The translations under genes and the position numbers were made by a program. A model generated the notes under the pieces. It worked only from the letters and a program-made list of their open reading frames with translations. It made no database searches and was not told where the DNA came from. From JBLHKW01 sp047618565 (GTDB taxonomy: Bacteria > Planctomycetota > UBA1135 > GCA-002686595), in NCBI GenBank assembly GCA_047618565.1, contig JBLHKW010000087.1:1-21767 (forward strand): a DNA stretch of 21,767 nucleotides. The letters run 5' to 3'. Shown here in pieces: positions 1-6,764 of this stretch (its first letter is position 1; every line of letters begins with the position of its first letter).

Positions 1-683
1 CGCATCGCTTGCTCGAGGACCCGACGCGTCTCGAGGGCTATGGCATCGCGGTCTTTCCGGGCGGATTCAGCTACGGCGATGACGTCGCCGCGGGCCGTGT
101 GTGGGGCCTCGAGAACCGCACCCGCCTTCGTGACGCCCTGCGCGGCTTTGTGGATCAGGGCGGATTGGCCCTGGGCGTGTGCAACGGATTCCAGGTACTC
201 GTGGAGTCCGGCATCTTCCAGCCGGACAAGGCTCCGGAAGAGCGTGATATCGCCCTGACCGGCAATGCCTCGAACCACTACGAATGCCGCTGGGTCGACG
301 TCGAGGTCGCGGACTGTGCCTGTCCGTGGCTCACGACCGGCGAGCGCTTCCCGGTACCCGTCGCCCACGCGGAGGGACGCTTCGTGGTCAAAGACGCCGG
401 CGTACTCGCTGCGCTCGAGGCCGGGCGCCAGATCGCGCTGCGCTACGTGTCCGCCGATCCGGCCGAGGAGCTCGCCTACCCGGCGGACCCCAACGGCTCC
501 ATCCAGCACATCGCAGGCATCTGCGACACCACCGGGCGCGTGCTCGGTCTCATGCCCCACCCGGAACGAAACCTCGATCCGTGGAACCACCCGAACTGGG
601 CTCGCCGCGACAAGCGCGAGCACGGCGAAGGTCTCGACTTCTACCGACACATGGTCGAAGCGGCGACAGCCGCGGCCGTGTGA
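1..683 (+). CDS. purQ: Phosphoribosylformylglycinamidine synthase, glutaminase subunit PurQ (5' end outside window)
   Basis: PurQ releases ammonia from glutamine for the PurL synthetase, which makes formylglycinamidine ribonucleotide (step 4 of purine synthesis, cytoplasm). The reading frame is open from the first base, so the gene starts upstream and about 35-40 N-terminal residues are missing. Counting from the TTG at position 9, the fragment shows GGFSYGDDVAAG at residues 18-29, the nucleophile Cys58 in GVCNGFQ, and the His184/Glu186 pair in MPHPERN, giving a complete class I amidotransferase triad. The PurQ-type block FPVPVAHAEGRF precedes the last motif. It is a separate small subunit rather than part of a fused large PurL. 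A lipoprotein gene follows after 42 bp on the same strand. Identification is very secure; only the start is unknown. Confidence 0.96.
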   Translation, partial: HRLLEDPTRLEGYGIAVFPGGFSYGDDVAAGRVWGLENRTRLRDALRGFVDQGGLALGVCNGFQVLVESGIFQPDKAPEERDIALTGNASNHYECRWVDVEVADCACPWLTTGERFPVPVAHAEGRFVVKDAGVLAALEAGRQIALRYVSADPAEELAYPADPNGSIQHIAGICDTTGRVLGLMPHPERNLDPWNHPNWARRDKREHGEGLDFYRHMVEAATAAAV

Positions 684-725
684 CCCCATCCCATTCGATT
701 CAACCCAACGACGAGAGTCAGAACC

Positions 726-1109
726 ATGCGTAAGATCCTCCTTCCCTGCTTGCTGGTCGCCCCCTTGTTCACGAGCTGCGCAGCCGTGGCACTCGGCGCC
801 GGCAGCGTGTTCGTCGCCGACCAGCTGCGTGACAACAACAGCTACGTCGCGCAGATCTCCTCGGATTCGCGCGAGCTGTGGGCAGCGGTGAAGAAGACCG
901 TATCCCACATGAGCCCCTACCCGATCCATGTGGACGAGGCCCTGCGTCAGGTCAAGGCCCGCTACGACGGCGGCATGATCTACCTCCAGGTCGAAACGTT
1001 CGACGTCAACCAGAGCACCCTGCGCGTGCGCGCGACGAAGTACGGCCTGAACAGTGGCGAGCTCGCGCGCGAGGTGCAGCGCCGTGTCATGCGTGGCGTC
1101 GAGCTGTAA
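726..1109 (+). CDS. Small lipoprotein, DUF3568-like
   Basis: A 127-residue protein with a short basic N-terminus (MRK), a hydrophobic stretch and a lipobox-like LFTSC with Cys18, so it is probably a lipid-anchored envelope protein. After the cysteine comes a small-residue hydrophobic segment (AAVALGAGSVFVADQ) and then a mixed alpha/beta domain. Layout and length resemble the DUF3568 family of small lipoproteins; that placement is from memory of the family pattern and is tentative. The function is unknown. It lies 42 bp downstream of purQ and ends 18 bp before a strong hairpin terminator, so it may be the last gene of the purQ transcript. The ATG at 726 has only a weak purine-rich (GAGAG) stretch upstream, but it is the only start that keeps the signal sequence. 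Confidence 0.75.
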   Translation: MRKILLPCLLVAPLFTSCAAVALGAGSVFVADQLRDNNSYVAQISSDSRELWAAVKKTVSHMSPYPIHVDEALRQVKARYDGGMIYLQVETFDVNQSTLRVRATKYGLNSGELAREVQRRVMRGVEL

Positions 1110-1127
1110 GCGCTCACTCCGAAACGA

Positions 1128-1173
1128 AACAGCCCGCCGCGGGAGCCGTAATGAGCTCCCCCGGCGGGCTGTT
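1128..1173. terminator. Bidirectional hairpin terminator between the lipoprotein gene and fur
   Basis: The arms at 1128-1146 and 1155-1173 form a 19-bp GC-rich stem with a single mismatch and an 8-nt loop (cgtaatga). On the plus strand it runs into GTTGTTTTG; on the minus strand it runs into a T-rich GTTTCGTTTC. It sits between the converging lipoprotein and fur genes and can serve both. The stem is read directly; two-way activity is inferred. Confidence 0.85.
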
Positions 1174-1201
1174 GTTTTGACGCCCAACCTGGGCGGGCGC
1201 C

Positions 1202-1651
1202 TCAGGGCGCGGTCTTGCGCGAGCAGTTGCGACAGGTGCCCATCAGCCGATGCTCATGGCTCTTGATGACAAAGCCACGCTTGTCGGCGGCCACCTTCTG
1301 GAGTTCCTCGATGCGTTCGTCGTGGAACTCCTCGATTCCACCGCACTCTATGCAGACCATGTGGTCGTGGTGCTGATGGCCGAGGACGTGTTCGTAGACG
1401 AGCTCACCGCGGCCCGTATCCAGGGACGCGATGAAGCCCCCCTTGGCGAGCAGGTCCAGGGTGCGGTAGACGGTGGCCCGGGACACCGGAGGGCCCTCCT
1501 CCTCGCGCAGCCAGACGTAGAGCGTCTCCGCGTTGAAGTGCTCGTGTGTGGAGAAAACGCGCTCGAAGATGCGCCGCCGCTGTGGCGTGACCTTGAGGGA
1601 ACTGGACCTCAGGTAATCCTCGTAGCGTCTCTCGATGGTCTCTTGGCGCAA
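1202..1651 (-). CDS. Fur-family metal-responsive transcriptional repressor
   Basis: A 149-residue Fur-superfamily protein that uses a bound metal to control DNA binding. The N-terminal winged helix (residues about 10-85) carries VTPQRRRIFE and the recognition helix SRATVYRTLDLL at 58-69. The dimerisation half has the metal-site cluster HQHHDHMVC at 92-100 and two CxxC pairs, Cys100/Cys103 and Cys140/Cys143, which form the structural zinc site. Sequence alone does not separate Fur, PerR and Zur; the HHDH pattern and the EEFHDE segment fit Fur or PerR best. The start is a TTG two bases after the stop of the upstream glycosyltransferase gene, with GGAG about 8 bases upstream; no in-frame ATG would preserve the domain. 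It is the last gene of purD-glycosyltransferase-fur. Confidence 0.92.
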   Translation of the reverse strand: MRQETIERRYEDYLRSSSLKVTPQRRRIFERVFSTHEHFNAETLYVWLREEEGPPVSRATVYRTLDLLAKGGFIASLDTGRGELVYEHVLGHQHHDHMVCIECGGIEEFHDERIEELQKVAADKRGFVIKSHEHRLMGTCRNCSRKTAP

Positions 1652-1653
1652 TT

Positions 1654-2448
1654 TCAGGCTCCCTGGGCTCGACCCGGACGCCCACCTGGCCCGCTGCGAT
1701 CCGAATGGGGCGCGTACCAGTGAGCGAGCTGCGTGGGTGCCACGCCGAGTCGAAACCCAATTCTAAGCATCCAGTTGCGTAGAGTACAGCTAAGCCAGCC
1801 CTCGCTCTCCCAGCGGCGTGCCGAGACGCTCAAGCAGGCCCCCTGCACCCACCTGACCGCTGCCTTGCGCCGCAGGCGCTGCGAGAGCTCCACGTCCTCG
1901 AAGACCGGCAGGTTCGCGAATCCACCGACCGCCCTGTACAGCTCGCGGCGCACCGCCAGCCCACTGTCGCCGAAGACCCGGCCACGGCGCGCCCGCGCGT
2001 TGGCTGCACTCTCGATCATGCGGTACACCCGCCCCGGCGCATCGATGCTCTGCGCCATCGCAGTCCACTGCACCTGTGGGTCTCCGTACGTCTGGCGCAG
2101 CACCTGCAGGGCCCCCGGCTCGGGGATCGCGTCCGCATGCAGGAAGAGCAACACATCCGTCGCCAGCTCCCTGGCTCCGAGCGCCAGCTGTGAGCCACGA
2201 CATCTGGGCCCCTGCATGACCCTCACGCCAGCTTCGCGCGCCAGCTGACAGGTGCCGTCGTGGGAATTCCCGTCGACGACCACGATCTCGTCCGGAAGAT
2301 CCAGGCTCGCCCTCCCCCCAGGGCTGGCTCCGGGCTGCGCAAGCAATCGCTCGAGCAGCGCCGGCAACGTGCGGGCCTCGTTGAGGGTCGGGATGACGAC
2401 TCCGATGCGCGGCCCGTACGCGGTCCCCCGCTCCGGGTCAGCGGGCAC
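1654..2448 (-). CDS. Family 2 glycosyltransferase, TIGR04283-like
   Basis: A 264-residue GT-A fold transferase expected to move a sugar from a nucleotide donor. Visible motifs are the N-terminal nucleotide-binding strand IGVVIPTLNEA (15-25), EIVVVDGNSHDGT (54-66), the acidic metal site LLFLHAD (100-106), and the acceptor-side blocks VFGDSGLAVRRELY (158-171) and LPVFEDVELSQRLRR (180-194). This pattern is that of the TIGR04283 group, often found near radical-SAM or selenium-associated genes in other genomes; no such gene is present here. There is no clear membrane segment. The start is a GTG, 11 bp after the purD stop, and the stop lies 2 bp before fur, so the three genes are probably co-transcribed. 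Acceptor and donor are unknown. Confidence 0.85.
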   Translation of the reverse strand: MPADPERGTAYGPRIGVVIPTLNEARTLPALLERLLAQPGASPGGRASLDLPDEIVVVDGNSHDGTCQLAREAGVRVMQGPRCRGSQLALGARELATDVLLFLHADAIPEPGALQVLRQTYGDPQVQWTAMAQSIDAPGRVYRMIESAANARARRGRVFGDSGLAVRRELYRAVGGFANLPVFEDVELSQRLRRKAAVRWVQGACLSVSARRWESEGWLSCTLRNWMLRIGFRLGVAPTQLAHWYAPHSDRSGPGGRPGRAQGA

Positions 2449-2459
2449 GCGCGCGCGCC

Positions 2460-3869
2460 TCAGCGCCGGGCATCGCGACCGCGGTCCCGGCTTCCGCCAC
2501 CGGCGGTGGACGAACGCCGTGCATCGGGTCGCATCCCGTAGACCGAACCCGGATCGCCCTCCGGCGGGGTCGCATTCACGCCGTCACCTGCGACCGCCTT
2601 CGGCAAGCGGTGACCGATGTCGCGCCGGCAGAACTTGCCATCCCAGCTGATGAGATCGTAGGCCTCGTAGGCGCGCTCCCGGGCCTGCTCGACATCGTCG
2701 CCCATGGCGGTCACGCAGAGCACCCGACCGCCGTTCGTGTAGACATCCGAAGATGCGCCACGTGTGCCCGCCTGGAAAACCACGACGCCCTCGACCTCGT
2801 CGGCGGCTTCGAGCCCCCGAATCAGGTCGCCCTTGCGCGGCGCCGCGGGGTAGCCCTCCGCGGCGGCCACAACGCCCACGCAGAACCGCTCGTCCCAATC
2901 CGGAGGGTCGATTTCCGCCAGGCGTCCTTCGGCGGCTGCGAGCAGTACCGGAAAAAGGTCGCCCTTCAGCCGGCGCATGAGCACCTCGCATTCTGGGTCG
3001 CCGAAGCGCACGTTGTACTCAAGCAGGCGTGGCCCGCCCTCGGTCAGCATCAGACCGCAGAACAGGACCCCTCTGAAGGGAATCCCCTCGTGACGCAGGG
3101 CGTGCACCGTGGGAAGCAAGACGTGCTGCTCGATCTGCTTGTGAAGCCGACGTGTCACCGACGCAACTGGCGTCATGACACCCATGCCGCCCGTGTTGGG
3201 CCCCGTGTCGCCCTCTCCCACGCGCTTGTGGTCCTGGGCACACTCCATGATCAAGACCGTCTCGCCGTCCGTGATGGCGAACACGCTGACCTCGTCCCCC
3301 TCGAGAAACTCCTCGATCAGGATCTTGTCGCCCGCCTTACCGTGGCGCCGCTCCTCCATGATGGTGTCGACGGCAGCGCGCGCCTGGGCCAGGTCCTCGC
3401 AGATATAGACGCCCTTGCCTGCCGCAAGGCCGTCGGCCTTGATCACCTGGGGCCAGGTCGTGCAACTGTCCAGGGTATTCTTGGCCAGGCCGGAGCGGTC
3501 GAACACCTTCGACGCGGCCGTCGGGATACGATGGCGGTCGATGATGCTCTTCGAGAAGGACTTCGAGCCCTCGAGCTGCGCCCCCGCGGCACCCGGACCG
3601 AAGACCGGAAAGCCCGCGCCGCGCAGCTTGTCCGCCAGGCCGTCACAGAGCGGATCTTCCGGCCCGATCACGACCAGGCCGACGCCCTCAGCCTTGGCCA
3701 CCCCGATCAGGCCCTCCTGGTCCGAAGCTGCGACGTCCACATTGCGGCCTACCTGCGCCGTACCCGGATTGCCGGGTGCACACAGAACCTCCTCCACCAG
3801 CGGCGATTGGGCGAGCTTCCAGCAAAGGGCGTGCTCGCGCCCGCCACCTCCAACGACCAAGACTTTCAT
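2460..3869 (-). CDS. purD: Phosphoribosylamine-glycine ligase (GARS)
   Basis: PurD joins glycine to 5-phosphoribosylamine using ATP (step 2 of purine synthesis). The protein begins MKVLVVGGGGREHAL, the classic N-terminus, which fixes the ATG at 3869; the frame stays open further upstream but without homology. ATP-grasp landmarks follow: VIKADGLAAGKGV (142-154), GPNTGGMGV (223-231) and LLEYNVRFGDPE (282-293). The C-terminal GARS domain ends near residue 425. The total of 469 residues is about 40 more than usual: the surplus is a C-terminal Gly/Arg/Pro-rich tail (about 428-469) running almost into the next gene. CGLMLT replaces the usual AGLMLT. purQ of the same pathway lies nearby on the opposite strand. 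Confidence 0.96.
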   Translation of the reverse strand: MKVLVVGGGGREHALCWKLAQSPLVEEVLCAPGNPGTAQVGRNVDVAASDQEGLIGVAKAEGVGLVVIGPEDPLCDGLADKLRGAGFPVFGPGAAGAQLEGSKSFSKSIIDRHRIPTAASKVFDRSGLAKNTLDSCTTWPQVIKADGLAAGKGVYICEDLAQARAAVDTIMEERRHGKAGDKILIEEFLEGDEVSVFAITDGETVLIMECAQDHKRVGEGDTGPNTGGMGVMTPVASVTRRLHKQIEQHVLLPTVHALRHEGIPFRGVLFCGLMLTEGGPRLLEYNVRFGDPECEVLMRRLKGDLFPVLLAAAEGRLAEIDPPDWDERFCVGVVAAAEGYPAAPRKGDLIRGLEAADEVEGVVVFQAGTRGASSDVYTNGGRVLCVTAMGDDVEQARERAYEAYDLISWDGKFCRRDIGHRLPKAVAGDGVNATPPEGDPGSVYGMRPDARRSSTAGGGSRDRGRDARR

Positions 3870-4055
3870 AGCGGAACCGCGTTTTGCGTTTTCAGGGAGA
3901 CGCCCGTGCGGGCAACACCCGCCGCGGACAGCTCGGAACGGTAACCTGCGGCTCCGCCCCGGCCCAGACAAAACATGCCTCAGAGCCCCCAACCCACACC
4001 AAATACGCAGCCCTGCTCGCCCCGGTCGCGCCCACCCGCTACCCTCCGACCCGGC

Positions 4056-4131
4056 CGGGGAGTACCTCAGTTGGTAGAGGCGTAGCTTTGGGTGCTACGA
4101 GTCGTGGGTTCGAGTCCCATCTCCCCGACCA
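4056..4131 (+). tRNA. tRNA-Pro (anticodon UGG)
   Basis: A complete 76-nt cloverleaf. The acceptor stem CGGGGAG (4056-4062) pairs with CTCCCCG (4121-4127), followed by discriminator A and an encoded CCA ending at 4131. The anticodon stem GTAGC/GCTAC encloses TTTGGGT, so the anticodon is TGG at 4089-4091. The T arm is GTGGG-TTCGAGT-CCCAT. Starting with C1, paired to G72, is typical of bacterial tRNA-Pro. It is followed 72 bp later by tRNA-Arg on the same strand. Confidence 0.97.
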
Positions 4132-4203
4132 TCACCGCTCGAGCCTGGTCAGGATAACTTCGGTGGGAACGGGTCTCCGCGCCGGGTAGCCTGGAGCCTC
4201 GCT

Positions 4204-4280
4204 GCGCCCGTAGCTCAGCTGGATAGAGCACCGCACTTCTAATGCGACGGTCACAGGTTCGAATCCTGTCGGGCGTACCA
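4204..4280 (+). tRNA. tRNA-Arg (anticodon UCU)
   Basis: A complete 77-nt cloverleaf. The acceptor GCGCCCG (4204-4210) pairs with CGGGCGT (4270-4276, with a terminal G-U), then discriminator A and encoded CCA ending at 4280. The D arm has the standard TAGCTCAGCTGGATAGAGC sequence. The anticodon loop is CTTCTAA with TCT at 4238-4240; the anticodon stem has one C-A mismatch at its outer pair (27-43). The start codon of the downstream protease gene lies only 9 or 27 nt after the CCA. Confidence 0.96.
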
Positions 4281-4289
4281 CCTCGAGCG

Positions 4290-5399
4290 ATGGCCGCTTC
4301 CCTGGACATGCCCACCCTGCCGATCCGAGAGCGCACCGTATGCCGCCCGCGTCTGGCTGGCGGGGCGACTGGCCTGTGCCTGGCACTGGTGGCCTGCAGC
4401 GCTGGGTCCACGGAATCCGGAGCAGCAGCGGATCCCATTCCGGTGACGGAGACCGGCGCCACGCCCGCCTACACGGTGCGCGGTCGATGGCCAGACGCCA
4501 GCCGAATCACGTACCACATCGACGACGCGCGCCGCGCGGACCTCGCGCCGGGCCAGGACCTGCGCGCCTCCGTCGAGCGCGCACTGCAAGTCTGGGGCGC
4601 CGAGCCGGGCGTGGGCTTCGAACCCGCGACGGACATTCAGGGCGCGGACATCCTCTTCTCGTTCGAGCCGTCCTATCACCCGGGCTGCACATCCTTCGGC
4701 AAGGACACGAGCGTGGCGCATGCGGGCGCTCCCGGGGCGGGCACGTTCGTCCATTTCGATGCACAGCGCGCCTGGGGCACTGAGCATTCGCTCGACTTTG
4801 CCGCACTGCACGAGACCGGGCACGTGCTCGGCCTGGACCACACGGAGCATGCGAGCTCCCTGATGTACGTGGCCGCGCAGGAAGGCCAGGCACGCTTCGG
4901 AGACGGCGAGCGTGCGGGGATCGCGAGCCTTTATGGTGGAGCCATGGAAGCGCACCCGAGCGACCTCTGGGTGCGCGCGAGCGATGGTCAGGAACGGGTC
5001 ATGCTCTGGCGCGCGGCCCCCCCCGAGAACACGGACTTCGCGGTCTTCGATGCGAACGGCGATGGACGCGACGAGGTCGTGGTCTGGCGCACCGACGTGG
5101 CCGGAGCGGGCATTCTCTCGCTCTACTTCTTCAACGACCACCTCGATCTGGTGCGCACCGTCGGGCCGCTCTGGGGAGCGGTCATCCCGGGCAGCGTGGT
5201 CACCCTCGCCCACCTGCCCTCGGGGCACCGGATGTTGAGCTGCACCGCGCCCGGGGCCGCGGCGGTCGAGCGCGGCTTCGACGGCCGAGGGCTCCTGACC
5301 CAGGTTATCCCGGGCGCTCGCAGCTCGGCCTCGCGCGTGGCAGGCCGCGCGGGCGACTTGAACGGGGACGGGGCGTCCGAAACCGTGCGACGACCGTGA
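4290..5399 (+). CDS. Matrixin-like (M10A) zinc metalloprotease, probable lipoprotein
   Basis: An exported zinc endopeptidase. Residues 22-36 form a hydrophobic signal ending in the lipobox LVAC (Cys36), so lipid anchoring is likely. The catalytic domain (about 62-215) follows the matrix-metalloprotease pattern: RWPDASRITYHI, structural-site block VAHAGAPGAGTFVHFDAQRAW (about 142-162), zinc helix HETGHVLGLDH (174-184) with catalytic Glu175, and Met-turn Met192 in SSLMY. After it come two FG-GAP/VCBS-like calcium motifs, FDANGDGRDE (253-262) and LNGDGASE (357-364); the protein stops inside the second, so the C-terminus looks short. The start is uncertain: ATG 4290 (369 aa) or ATG 4308 (363 aa), neither with a good ribosome site. 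Reading from further upstream would translate the tRNA-Arg gene and is rejected. A run of 8 C lies at 5017-5024. Confidence 0.88.
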   Translation: MAASLDMPTLPIRERTVCRPRLAGGATGLCLALVACSAGSTESGAAADPIPVTETGATPAYTVRGRWPDASRITYHIDDARRADLAPGQDLRASVERALQVWGAEPGVGFEPATDIQGADILFSFEPSYHPGCTSFGKDTSVAHAGAPGAGTFVHFDAQRAWGTEHSLDFAALHETGHVLGLDHTEHASSLMYVAAQEGQARFGDGERAGIASLYGGAMEAHPSDLWVRASDGQERVMLWRAAPPENTDFAVFDANGDGRDEVVVWRTDVAGAGILSLYFFNDHLDLVRTVGPLWGAVIPGSVVTLAHLPSGHRMLSCTAPGAAAVERGFDGRGLLTQVIPGARSSASRVAGRAGDLNGDGASETVRRP

Positions 5400-5405
5400 C
5401 GCGCG

Positions 5406-6764
5406 TCAGCGTGCCGGCTCGCTGATCACCAGGCTGGCCACGAGCGCTTCCACCTCGGTAGCGTGCACACCGCTCCAGGCGCTGACGAGCACCCTGTCCG
5501 CCACCGAACCCGCCCGGATGGATAGACCGAAGGCGCCGTCCACACCACCTGCCAGAACACCCAGTCCGGTACGTACCCCCTCCGCGATCGCACGCATCGC
5601 TGTGATGAATTCCTGGGCATCCTGCGCGCTGTCCCAGCAGGTGACCAGGTGCACGACACGGGCGTCTCCCCGTCCGAGCAGCAACACCTCGTCGCCGCCC
5701 CAGCCGGTCGCGGCCTCGTTCGTGTAGCGCAGGGCCATGGCAGCCATCGGGTCCGTCATGTCGGGCGCGCTGCGCTCGTCGAAGGGCATCGTCAGAATCC
5801 CGAGCTGCATCTCCCCCAGGACGTCACGCTCCAGTTCCTGCCAACCGTCAGGCAATGCGTCCAGACCTGCGGCGAGCTCGTGCCGGATCCCGCGCGGCTC
5901 GTCGCGCTCGTCCGCGCCCCAGTACTTGGCCGGATGGAGCACTTGCTCCGTGGATCTCGGCGGGTTGGCGAAGGCGCGGTCCAGACTCGCGTTCGGATCG
6001 GCCTTGCGCCCGTCCGCCTTGGCCGCCTTGCGGTCGCGGTTGTAGCCATCCGTCAGGAACGCCTGACCTTGCATGTAGACGCTCATGAGCGGCAACCAGA
6101 TGTAGGGCGGCGCGGCGGACAGAGCGTCGGCGCCGACGCTCCCGGCCTCCTGCAACGCCGCGGGCGAGATCTCGCTCATGTTCGCGAACAGCCAGCGCGT
6201 CATCAGCATCGTACCGCTGCCCTCAACCACCGACGCGTAGGCCGTCGAGGCGTCGGTGCTGGACAGCGCGCGTTCGAAGCCCCCATCCAGGTCGAAGTGC
6301 TGATCGTCCAGAGCATGCGTCAGCTCGTGCGCGAGGATGATGCGCGCCGCGTCGCCGGTGAAGGTGGGCATCAGGTAGAAGGCTTCGGACGCAGGGCTGT
6401 AGAACCCGCCGACTTGCTCGGCAAGCAGGTCCATGGTCACCTTGAGCAGGTGCATGTCCGGCGGGATCATCCCCAGATGGCGTGCGATGTCCTGGTCGTG
6501 AGCGAGCTTCCCGGCGGGCGTCAGCTGATCCATGCGAGCGGTGGCATGGGCCAGGAAACCCGCCTTGTCGGAGAGCTCTACCGCCACGGGCCGCTTGAAC
6601 TTCAGCCCGCGCAGGACCTCCACGTCCTCCTGGATCTTCGCGGTCACGCGTTCCAGCTCAGTCTTGGTCCAGGGTTCTTCGTCGCCCGCAGACGCCGCTG
6701 CCATACCGGTCCAGAGCACGGCCGCTACGGAGATGGCCAGGGAGCCCTTCTTGGTGTCATTCAT
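5406..6764 (-). CDS. Exported zinc metallopeptidase with HELTHALDDQ motif
   Basis: A 452-residue secreted or periplasmic protein. Residues 1-27 form a signal peptide (MNDTKKGS, a hydrophobic core, then AAASAG as likely cleavage region). The central segment RIILAHELTHALDDQHFDL (141-159) has the HExxH zinc motif His146-Glu147-His150, and VVEGSGTMLM (about 179-188) supplies Glu181 as the probable third ligand, giving a gluzincin-type arrangement. Similar HELTHALxDQ proteins are common unnamed putative peptidases in planctomycetes and myxobacteria; I know no established name. The C-terminal half (about 320-450) has no recognised catalytic motif. It is unrelated in fold to the matrixin-like protease it faces tail-to-tail, 6 bp away. 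Substrate unknown; peptidase activity is inferred from the motif. Confidence 0.8.
   Translation of the reverse strand: MNDTKKGSLAISVAAVLWTGMAAASAGDEEPWTKTELERVTAKIQEDVEVLRGLKFKRPVAVELSDKAGFLAHATARMDQLTPAGKLAHDQDIARHLGMIPPDMHLLKVTMDLLAEQVGGFYSPASEAFYLMPTFTGDAARIILAHELTHALDDQHFDLDGGFERALSSTDASTAYASVVEGSGTMLMTRWLFANMSEISPAALQEAGSVGADALSAAPPYIWLPLMSVYMQGQAFLTDGYNRDRKAAKADGRKADPNASLDRAFANPPRSTEQVLHPAKYWGADERDEPRGIRHELAAGLDALPDGWQELERDVLGEMQLGILTMPFDERSAPDMTDPMAAMALRYTNEAATGWGGDEVLLLGRGDARVVHLVTCWDSAQDAQEFITAMRAIAEGVRTGLGVLAGGVDGAFGLSIRAGSVADRVLVSAWSGVHATEVEALVASLVISEPAR

Noticed and set aside
2610..3944. 444-codon plus-strand frame opposite purD
   Set aside because: Antisense shadow of an unmistakable purD; composition is His/Arg/Leu-rich with no domain.
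3870..3992. Longer purD start 41 codons upstream
   Set aside because: The PurD family begins at MKVLVVGGGGREHAL; the extra residues are Arg/Gly-rich with no homology pattern.
4242..4289. N-terminal extension of the matrixin-like protease into the tRNA-Arg gene (MRRSQVRILSGVPP)
   Set aside because: This peptide is the well-known artefact of translating a tRNA gene; the true start must lie after 4280.
4067..4462. Minus-strand open frames across the two tRNAs (with words such as DRIRTCDRRIRS and GEMGLEPTT)
   Set aside because: These are typical false proteins from the antisense strand of tRNA genes.
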